In this document: piece by piece, positions 6,759 to 12,526 of the stretch | How the letters are laid out: every line of letters begins with the position of its first letter | Numbering within the stretch: the first letter of the stretch is position 1 | Source of the DNA: Streptosporangiaceae bacterium | GTDB lineage: Bacteria > Actinomycetota > Actinomycetes > Streptosporangiales > Streptosporangiaceae | Reading direction: 5' to 3' | Assembly (NCBI GenBank): GCA_030045175.1 | Contig: JASIBM010000046.1 | Span: 1 to 13,263 of the forward strand | DNA length: 13,263 nt | Made by a program: the position numbers and the translations under genes | The notes under the pieces: model-generated | What the model was told of the DNA's origin: nothing | The model's input: only the letters and a program-made list of their open reading frames with translations | Database searches by the model: none

Positions 6759-8843
6759 CTATGAATCTGCCGCCGTTTCGATAATTGCGACAAGCCGATC
6801 GAAAAGCCCATTTACCGGGCTCAGGGATGCTTGCAGCTCCTCGTCGTTCCGCATCCGGTCGGCTGCGTACGCGCGCAATTCCGAGACAGAATATGCGGAC
6901 GAGTCGGCGAGCGCATGGGAAAGCTTCCGTGCGGACTCGGTCAAGCTCTCCTCCATCCTCGCGTGCTCGTCGAGGCTGAGCGCCACGGCTTCGTGCCATA
7001 GAGCTTCGACCAGGCCGATGACCTGCTCTTTTCCGGGCTGCCTATCGGACCAGACCCGGACGAATTCGCTGGCCTCGCGATGGGCGGCGGCCCGCTGCGT
7101 GTCAGACTTGAAGTAGTAACGATAGAGCAGCCTGCGAATGGCCGCATGCAGTTCCTGCCATGGCTCGTCGAGCGGCCGCCTGAGCAAGGCGGTGCCGCTG
7201 ATCGCTTGCCACAGGTCCTCGATCGACCACTCCGCGTCGCGCAGTGCGTCCGCGAAGGATTGATCGGTATCCAGGTAGTGACGCAAGTGGGATTGCGTGA
7301 AGATGCGGTACGGCGCGAGGATCCTGAACGCGTGCTCGAGCGCGAGCCTGGCAGGAGCGGGACACTCACCTTGGTGCGGGCGGCGGCCGCCGTTCCAGGA
7401 GAAGAGGCTGTCGGGCGAGAGCAGCCCGGTCTGGATATAGGGCTGGGCCAGTTCCTCAAACAGCTCCTGGGTGGGCAGCCGGCGCTCAAGCTCCATCCAC
7501 TCCTGTGTCCTGATCCACTGCAGGCAGTGGCTGAGCAAGGCGGGCAGCCCCTGTCCAAGCTGGTGCACGAGCGTCGCTGTCTGCGCGTACGTATCGGCCC
7601 CGATGGTGCGCCCCATCTCGGCCGCCAGATCCCGGAGCGCGTCCTCGACGATCTCGACGCTGAACTCCGTCAGCACGAGAGTGGACAGGCGCGGAGGTGG
7701 CGCGACGCTACGCCACTTGTCCTCGCGCCTGCTCGCGACGACCAGGCCCACCCGGACGCCGGCCGGCCCGTTCCGGCGTACCAGGTCGTAAATCTGGCTA
7801 ATGCAGGAGCGCAGGGCCAGGGCGGTGCCCACATCCAGCATTTCCGCTCGGTCCAGCAAGCACAGCCACGACTTCCTGCTTGTGCAGATCTCTTGGGCGA
7901 TGCGCAGCAGCGAGTCCTGATCGGTCGTGACCAGCCATGGCCGGTTGAACAGCAGGGCGAGCAACGCGGTCACGTTCCCGCGCACCTCCGGCGGCTGGTC
8001 GCGCACATCAACCCGGCCGACCGACCATCCTGAGGACGGTGACCCAGCGGCATCCTCGAGTTCGGCGAGCATCTTGGCGAGGAACCACGTCTTGCCGAGC
8101 TGAGGCGCGGCAATGACGAGCCAGAAATGCGGGCCCCCGGCGCCAGTCAGGCCGTTGATGACCTTCTCGAGCTCGTCGGTGCGGTTGCGGAAGGCCGGCG
8201 AGCTGGTCTCGCCCGCCCGGAAATCGGGCGGCGGCGCTTCTGGCCGCATCAGGACTGTGGTGCCGGACAGCGCATGCTCGCCGAGCTGGAGCTGGCGGCT
8301 AAGATCCGCGATGGCAGCGGTGAGATCAGCGGATCCCGTTACGCTGACGCGATCGTAGATCCGCAGGAGGCCGGCCGCGGGATCCGAGGTCTCCTGGATC
8401 TCCATGACGTGGATGAAGGTTGCCCGGGGGTCGGTGCGCCGCTGGTCCTCTTCGCGCAAGATGGCCAGATGGACTTCCCTGCGACACCAATTCGACGCGA
8501 CGAATGCCGGCGAGAGCAGCGCGACGAAAGCGTCCGCTCCGTTCATCGCCTCCTCGATCTGCTCTGGGAAGCGCCCGCCGCGATGGTCCTGCCAGTAAAA
8601 GACCTCGTACCCAAGCTCACTAAGTCGGCTGGCAGTGAGCCCAGCGACCTGGCTGTCCTCCTCCGCGGTACTGAGGAACAGCTTTTGGCGATACTCAGTC
8701 ACCAGTAACCGCCTGTCGGCGGACTGGCCGGTCGTGCCCGCAGGAGCAGGTTCACGAGCACCCGCCTGGTCCGGCCACGCCGTTGAGCGAGGCCTGCCGC
8801 GACGGAACCGGACGCATCCGGGCGAATACCCAGTGATCTCCAT
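6759..8843 (-). CDS. TIR domain-NTPase fusion (FxsC-like TIR at N-terminus)
   Basis: Start ATG at 8843 lies 7 bases after a GGAGGGGGG ribosome site, giving 694 residues. The TIR domain spans about 51-175: KLFLSTAEED, LGYEVFYWQD, FVALLSPAFVASNWCRREV. E123 in NWCRRE aligns with the catalytic glutamate of NAD-hydrolysing TIRs. A STAND-like NTPase follows at about 215-440: P-loop AAPQLGKT (245-252, first Gly replaced by Ala), Walker B SWLCLLDRAE (325-334), VASRRED (369-375) and a GxP-type GQGLPALL (430-437). The rest (440-694) is helical and unassigned. The 47 residues before the TIR domain are Pro/Arg-rich and atypical. A GTG at 8702 (VTEYRQKLFLS...) would start directly at the domain with AGGCGG 6 bases upstream, giving 647 residues. 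I keep the ATG because of its ribosome site but am unsure. First gene of the operon, downstream of the promoter at 8943-8971. Likely role is signalling or defence (inference). Confidence 0.85.
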   Translation of the reverse strand: MEITGYSPGCVRFRRGRPRSTAWPDQAGAREPAPAGTTGQSADRRLLVTEYRQKLFLSTAEEDSQVAGLTASRLSELGYEVFYWQDHRGGRFPEQIEEAMNGADAFVALLSPAFVASNWCRREVHLAILREEDQRRTDPRATFIHVMEIQETSDPAAGLLRIYDRVSVTGSADLTAAIADLSRQLQLGEHALSGTTVLMRPEAPPPDFRAGETSSPAFRNRTDELEKVINGLTGAGGPHFWLVIAAPQLGKTWFLAKMLAELEDAAGSPSSGWSVGRVDVRDQPPEVRGNVTALLALLFNRPWLVTTDQDSLLRIAQEICTSRKSWLCLLDRAEMLDVGTALALRSCISQIYDLVRRNGPAGVRVGLVVASRREDKWRSVAPPPRLSTLVLTEFSVEIVEDALRDLAAEMGRTIGADTYAQTATLVHQLGQGLPALLSHCLQWIRTQEWMELERRLPTQELFEELAQPYIQTGLLSPDSLFSWNGGRRPHQGECPAPARLALEHAFRILAPYRIFTQSHLRHYLDTDQSFADALRDAEWSIEDLWQAISGTALLRRPLDEPWQELHAAIRRLLYRYYFKSDTQRAAAHREASEFVRVWSDRQPGKEQVIGLVEALWHEAVALSLDEHARMEESLTESARKLSHALADSSAYSVSELRAYAADRMRNDEELQASLSPVNGLFDRLVAIIETAADS

Positions 8844-8850
8844 ATTCCAT
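8752..8850 (-). CDS. Possible 32-residue peptide ORF at operon head (candidate maturase substrate)
   Basis: An ORF in a different frame from the TIR gene begins at ATG 8850, four bases after the GGAGG of the strongest ribosome site in the region, and stops at TGA 8752. It starts MEYGDHWVFARM and ends GVAGPGGCS. An upstream in-frame ATG at 8898 would lengthen it to 48 codons. Third-position GC is about as high as in the overlapping TIR frame, so composition does not settle which frame is used. If the TIR protein really starts at GTG 8702, this ORF would be a free-standing gene 49 bases upstream, transcribed with a radical SAM/SPASM maturase, which is where a RiPP precursor is expected. It does not end in an FxSxx motif. 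It may equally be a chance ORF. Confidence 0.2.
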   Translation of the reverse strand: MEYGDHWVFARMRPVPSRQASLNGVAGPGGCS

Positions 8851-8942
8851 CCCCCCTCCGGAGTGGCTGGTCGGCTCTGGCCAGCCATTCACTGCCATCA
8901 AGATCGGCGTCGCACGGCGCTAATCCCGCGCCACCGTAAAGA

Positions 8943-8971
8943 AATGTATCTTTCGGATGCTTTCAAGTCAA
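8943..8971 (-). promoter_or_regulatory. Near-consensus sigma-70-type promoter for the TIR/NTPase/radical SAM operon
   Basis: On the minus strand TTGACT (8971-8966) is followed by a 17-base spacer and TACATT (8948-8943), matching the housekeeping -35/-10 consensus at five and four of six positions with ideal spacing. It lies in an AT-rich island (about 8936-8996) that stands out from the GC-rich surroundings. Transcription would begin near 8936, leaving a leader of about 90 bases before the ribosome site at 8851-8859. No other comparable promoter was seen inside the operon, and the genes are tightly packed, so one transcript is likely. Confidence 0.6.
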
Positions 8972-9609
8972 TTGGACAAACTCTAATATAGGTCGCCCAT
9001 CTTGCTCGGGCAGCCGGGTAACGCCAACGACGAATAAACTGGTCAGGCCGTGATGCCTCGCAGGCTGCGGTACTCGGCGTGGAGTCCTGTCGCGTGCCTC
9101 GCGCGGGCGGGTTGCGCACCGCGGCTGGGCGGCGACCACCTACCGCTACAACGCCCGCAGCCAAGTCACCACGTTCACCGACGCGCACGCGTGCATGCCC
9201 ACCCCGGACCGCGACACCTCAAGCGCCACCGGCACCTCGAACGCCCCCCACGCCGACATTCCTCATGATCACGGACGATCATCTGCAAATACGACTGAGA
9301 GGCGTCCGTGATCATGAGCGTAGAGCAGCGCCAGGGCAACCTTGATCAGTAGCGCGCACCACCTACGACGACGTTGAATCGACAATCGCGCGCATTCAAG
9401 AACTCGGCGCGGCGCTCCAGGATGAATATCTCGCTGACGGCTGAGGAAAAAGTAAAAAGTACCGGACCCGCTCCGCATAACCGTTCCTAAATCATTAGGA
9501 CAGTTTCGGTATGGCGCGGGCGAAAATGACACCTAACAAATGTCAGGCGCCGATGATAACGTGGCTGGCGGGCAGCAGGAGCCGGCTGTCGGCGGCCAGG
9601 GAGGCAAGC
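8972..9609. other. Largely gene-free region with coding debris and an inverted repeat
   Basis: Several ORFs cross this stretch but none has a good ribosome site or family motif. A frame with AATTYRYNARSQVTTFTDA (9129-9185) faintly resembles YD/RHS-type repeat sequence and ends at TGA 9309. A second frame (9349-9444) reads TTYDDVESTIARIQELGAAL then QDEYLADG and stop. It resembles the helical C-terminus of a real protein but has no start codon and a TGA at 9343. The perfect inverted repeat at 9262-9318 lies between them. The end near the SnoaL-like gene carries the small palindrome TCCTAA-ATCA-TTAGGA (9485-9500). Together this looks like decayed accessory DNA. Confidence 0.4.
9262..9318. repeat. 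Perfect 16-bp inverted repeat with 25-nt loop
   Basis: CTCATGATCACGGACG (9262-9277) is exactly complementary to CGTCCGTGATCATGAG (9303-9318), separated by 25 bases. The left arm can also form a smaller hairpin with the loop: ATGATC (9265-9270) with GATCAT (9277-9282). The two structures are mutually exclusive. There is no T-run after it, so a simple terminator is unlikely. A recombination or transposon-end site, an operator, or a structured RNA are all possible. Confidence 0.6.
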
Positions 9610-9972
9610 ATGACCAGCGGTGCGGTGCGCGAGCGGGCGAACGAACCCGAGGACCTGGGCCGCTTGTTCCTGGAGCGGGCCAACGCGGGTGACGTGGACG
9701 GCCTGGTGGCACTGTATGAGCCAGACGCGGTACTGGCCGCGCCGTCGGGGGAGGTCGTGGCTGGCGCTGATGCGATCAGGGAGGTATACGCCGGGCTGCT
9801 GGCCAGCCGGCCCGCCTTCGAGGATCTCGGGCAGCGGCCCGCATTGCGCGGCGGTGACCTGGCGCTGACCTCGAGCCGGGTGCCGGGTGGCGGCGCTACC
9901 GCCGAAGTCGCGCGGCGGCAGCCGGACGGGACCTGGCTGTGGATGCTTGACCAGTCCCACGTCGGCGGCTAG
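9610..9972 (+). CDS. SnoaL/NTF2-like small protein (DUF4440-type)
   Basis: Start ATG at 9610 has GGGAGG five bases upstream; in-frame starts further up (from 9511) lack such a site and precede unrelated sequence. The product is 120 residues. LGRLFLERANAGDVDGLVAL followed by YEPDAVL, then GEVVAGADAIREVYAGLL, is the characteristic opening of SnoaL-like/NTF2-fold proteins (helix, YxPDA, G-x-AIR). The C-terminal half forms the expected strand-rich part, ending DGTWLWMLDQSHVGG. The fold is a cone-shaped barrel used for polyketide cyclases, isomerases and many uncharacterised ligand binders; no catalytic residue set is evident, so the role is unknown. Its TAG stop shares the tetranucleotide CTAG with the stop of the convergent decarboxylase gene. 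The promoter is not obvious. Confidence 0.75.
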   Translation: MTSGAVRERANEPEDLGRLFLERANAGDVDGLVALYEPDAVLAAPSGEVVAGADAIREVYAGLLASRPAFEDLGQRPALRGGDLALTSSRVPGGGATAEVARRQPDGTWLWMLDQSHVGG

Positions 9973-11330
9973 CCGCAGGACGGCGGGCCTTGGCCGATCG
10001 CACGTTCGATCCTGGCCACCAGGCTCTCCACGGCGAACTCGTGCTCCGGCTTCATCAGGACGCTGCGCAGTATGCGAGCGGGTCCGTCGCCACTGACGTC
10101 ATGGCCCCGCGAGCGGAAATCGCTGGCCGGGACTCGCAGCGTGCTCAGGAACACCGGATCAGCCGCGTCCGCCATTCCGGCGGCGAGCACGCGGGCGCAT
10201 TCAGCGTCTATGCCTGCGGCAGTCTCGTGTCGCGGGAAGTAAGCGACTATGTCTAGCTCAGGCTCCTGGTAGAGGCTGAGCACCGGCGACTGCCTGACTT
10301 GATGGGCGAATGCCACCGCAGCCCGCCGGGTGGCGGCAAGGACCGCGCCCAGTCCCTCTGGTGTCAGCGGAAGCACCCGCAGGGTGAGCCAGAGCGCCGC
10401 GGCGGCGGCACCCGCGCGCGAGCATTCGAGGCTTATCTCACCAAGGTGCAGGTCGTCTGAGGTGAAATAGGTGTAGGGAGAATCGTGCGCGTAGAACCTG
10501 CCCACGGCCGGATCGGCGAACACGACGGCGCCGCAGCCGTAGGGCTGGAGGCCGTGCTTGTGCGGGTCTACCACGACCGAGTCACATCGGGCGATCGCGC
10601 GCCACGGATCAGCCTGCGCTTCCTCGCCAGCGAGCAGGGCGAAGAACCCGCCGTACGCCGCGTCTACGTGCAGGCGAGCACCGTAAGCCGCCTTCAGCGC
10701 CAGTGCCTCGCCGATCGGGTCTACCGCCCCGAGCCCGGTGGTCCCCGCGGTCAGGACAACGGTGCCGACCCGGCCAGAGCGCAGCAGCTCTTCGCATGCC
10801 GTCAGGTCCATCCGGCCCCGCGAGTCAGCCGGCACCACGTACCCGGGAAGGCCGAGCAGCTGGCACATCCGGCCATGGGTGTAATGGGCATCGGTGCTGT
10901 AAGCGATGCCCAGGTCGGGGTGAATCTGCCGGGCGACGAACAATGCCTCCAGGTTGGCCACCGTTCCACCGCCGGTCAGATGCCCAAGGTGCTGGGGGAA
11001 ACCGAACATCCGGGCGATCTCGGCGATCACTTCCTTCTCCATCGCCGCCGTCGCCGGCCCGCCGTCAAGCGCGTGGTTGTTCGGGTTGATCAGCATCGCG
11101 GCCAGGTATCCCACCACGGCGGCCGGATGCGGGGGCTTGAGCATCTGCCCCGCGTAGCTCGGATGGAAGAACGGATAGTTATCATGCAGTCGGCCGGTGA
11201 GCGCAAGGAAGGCAGCGCTGAATTGATCATCAGTTACCTGTAGGGACGGGTGCGCGCGATACGGTTCGTACGCTGCCGCCCATTCCGCTATCTCTGCCAC
11301 AGCTCGGCCCAGCCAGAACTTCAGATCCAT
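9969..11330 (-). CDS. PLP-dependent group II amino acid decarboxylase, intact copy
   Basis: Start ATG at 11330 (MDLKFWLGRAVAEIAEW) follows GTGGAG by five bases and gives 453 residues. The frame stays open to 11471, but the added residues look like non-coding translation. Hallmarks of the aspartate aminotransferase-fold decarboxylases are present: HLTGGGTVANLEAL (117-130), HVDAAYGGFF (221-230, aspartate 223 binding the pyridine nitrogen), DPHKHGLQPYGCG (255-267, Schiff-base lysine K258) and LHLGEISLECSRAG. These enzymes remove CO2 from an amino acid (glutamate, aromatic amino acids, diaminobutyrate) to make an amine. The substrate cannot be read from the sequence. A truncated paralogue lies at 1059-2228 in opposite orientation. 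The gene is divergent from the rodZ-like gene and overlaps the SnoaL-like gene by four bases at the stops, so a functional link with the latter is not implied. Confidence 0.85.
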   Translation of the reverse strand: MDLKFWLGRAVAEIAEWAAAYEPYRAHPSLQVTDDQFSAAFLALTGRLHDNYPFFHPSYAGQMLKPPHPAAVVGYLAAMLINPNNHALDGGPATAAMEKEVIAEIARMFGFPQHLGHLTGGGTVANLEALFVARQIHPDLGIAYSTDAHYTHGRMCQLLGLPGYVVPADSRGRMDLTACEELLRSGRVGTVVLTAGTTGLGAVDPIGEALALKAAYGARLHVDAAYGGFFALLAGEEAQADPWRAIARCDSVVVDPHKHGLQPYGCGAVVFADPAVGRFYAHDSPYTYFTSDDLHLGEISLECSRAGAAAAALWLTLRVLPLTPEGLGAVLAATRRAAVAFAHQVRQSPVLSLYQEPELDIVAYFPRHETAAGIDAECARVLAAGMADAADPVFLSTLRVPASDFRSRGHDVSGDGPARILRSVLMKPEHEFAVESLVARIERAIGQGPPSCG

Positions 11331-11548
11331 GCGGCTCCACTCTCGCAGGCATTCAACCACTCGCCCAGCAGGCGCTCGTGGTACGTACGCTCCAGGACCA
11401 GAGCTCGCCGGCGGCGCGCAAGCCCGGATGCACGATCCCACGCCCCCGGTGAGCGCGCAGCAGCTCACCAACAGGGCGATGATGGGTCATTATTAGCAGC
11501 ACTGGGATCCGGTTGGCGGGCTGTGCGAGAGGGTAGTGGAGGCGCACC
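11331..11548. promoter_or_regulatory. Divergent intergenic region with an inverted repeat
   Basis: The 218 bases between the divergent decarboxylase and rodZ-like genes must hold both promoters. GGTGAGC (11449-11455) and GCTCACC (11464-11470) form a perfect 7-bp inverted repeat with an 8-base spacer. This could be an operator for a dimeric regulator or a hairpin. A TATTAG at about 11491-11496 could be a -10 for the plus strand, but its -35 partner is weak. No confident promoter was found on either strand. Confidence 0.3.
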
Positions 11549-12280
11549 GTGAGCGTCGGCAGTGACATAGCGGAAGCGCGTCGGCGGGCCGGGCTCACCG
11601 TGACCGAGGTTAGCCAGCGCACCCGGATAAGGGAAGCCCTCATCCACGGCATCGAGCGCGACGATTATGGGGAGTGCGGGGGCGACTTCTACGCCCGCGG
11701 GTTCATCCGTGCCATCGCCCGCGTCGTTGGGGTGGATCCCGGGCCTATGATCGCGGACTACGACGCCGCTCACCGCGCGCCGCAAGCGGACGTGGCGGAA
11801 CTCCCTTGGCCCGTCTCCGCGATCAAGCTGCGCGAGCGACGCCGGCTGAACTGGACCGTCGCGCTGGCGCTGGCGCTGGCGCTGGCCTTGGCGCTTGGCT
11901 TCGCCGCCTACCACGTCATATCGGGCTCCGGCCACCTGCGGACCGCTGCCAGCCAGATCGCGCAAAAGCCTCGGCGTGTCACCGCGCCGTCAGCACCGGC
12001 GAAAGCGCCAGCCTCACCCTCCCACGCTCAGGACGTGGTGATTCAGCTCACCGCCGTCCAAGACTGCTGGGTCGAGTTCTCCACTCCGGCCGGCCAGTAC
12101 CTGTCCCAGTCCTACCTCGTGGCCGGCGCGTCAAAGAGATGGATCTTCGCACATGCCATAGATATGAGGCTCGGCAATCCTGGTGGCGTCAAGCTGATCG
12201 TGGATGGCCGGAATCCGCTGCCACCCGGCACGACGTTTCCTGTCACGTTGAGCCTGCGCCCGCCCGACCGCGCCGACTGA
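11549..12280 (+). CDS. RodZ-like membrane protein (HTH, TM segment, DUF4115-type domain)
   Basis: Start GTG at 11549 has GGAGG six bases upstream; the product is 243 residues. Residues about 3-75 form the helix-turn-helix domain typical of RodZ (IAEARRRAGLTVTEVSQRTR, then YARGFIRAIARVVGVDP). A basic stretch KLRERRR precedes a single membrane segment at about 101-122. A Pro/Ala-rich linker (about 135-160) leads to an extracytoplasmic beta domain like DUF4115 (VQDCWVEFSTPAGQYLSQSY). RodZ couples cytoskeletal MreB on the inside to the wall-synthesis machinery outside. The mreB gene lies 246 bases downstream on the same strand, supporting this role. The membrane segment is encoded by a GCGCTG hexamer repeat and consists largely of alternating Ala-Leu. 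The length fits actinobacterial homologues. Confidence 0.8.
   Translation: MSVGSDIAEARRRAGLTVTEVSQRTRIREALIHGIERDDYGECGGDFYARGFIRAIARVVGVDPGPMIADYDAAHRAPQADVAELPWPVSAIKLRERRRLNWTVALALALALALALGFAAYHVISGSGHLRTAASQIAQKPRRVTAPSAPAKAPASPSHAQDVVIQLTAVQDCWVEFSTPAGQYLSQSYLVAGASKRWIFAHAIDMRLGNPGGVKLIVDGRNPLPPGTTFPVTLSLRPPDRAD
11861..11896 (+). repeat. GCGCTG hexamer tandem repeat inside the rodZ-like gene
   Basis: Four perfect copies of GCGCTG (11861-11884) are followed by two imperfect copies (GCCTTG, GCGCTT). They encode six Ala-Leu pairs in the predicted membrane segment. The unit is a multiple of three, so slippage would change helix length without shifting the frame. Confidence 0.85.
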
Positions 12281-12526
12281 CGGCAGGACAGGCCGGCAGG
12301 TCCGCGTCGGCAGGTCCGCGCCGGGACGAACCCAGAGCCGCGCTGCCCGGCTGGCCCCGGGTTACTCAGGCGCCACCAAGGCGACATACATGGACATTTT
12401 ATCCCAATCTTGTTCAGGTCACGTTGCAACGACGATGAAGCTGATATGGTGCCTGCGCGCTTGGTCACCGAGTTCAGGCAAGCCCTCACATAACCCTCCA
12501 GGAGCATGCCGGAAGGCCCCTTTCCT
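12281..12526 (+). promoter_or_regulatory. mreB leader region with short tandem repeat and palindrome
   Basis: No gene is seen in these 246 bases. CGGCAGGTCCGCG occurs twice with a 14-base period (12294-12306 and 12308-12320) just after the rodZ-like stop. A perfect 10-bp palindrome CGTTGCAACG (12422-12431) lies about 95 bases before the mreB start, in a less GC-rich segment (about 12388-12455). TTGCAA followed after 15 bases by TATGGT could be a weak promoter. Whether mreB has its own promoter or is read through from the upstream gene cannot be decided. Confidence 0.35.

Noticed and set aside
7080..8033. 317-codon plus-strand ORF opposite the TIR-NTPase gene
   Set aside because: It is an antisense shadow with no domain signature. 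The minus strand carries the NTPase motifs.
8898..9188. 96-codon minus-strand ORF upstream of the TIR gene
   Set aside because: It is Arg-rich with no motif, and its 3' part runs through the AT-rich promoter island.
9269..9532. 87-codon minus-strand ORF beginning with GTG
   Set aside because: It has no ribosome site, no motif, and spans the inverted repeat.
10485..11243. 252-codon plus-strand ORF opposite the intact decarboxylase
   Set aside because: It is an antisense shadow of a gene with a conserved PLP lysine motif.
11331..11471. N-terminal extension of the intact decarboxylase to a start at 11471
   Set aside because: The added 47 residues look non-coding, and ATG 11330 has a good ribosome site followed by family-like sequence.
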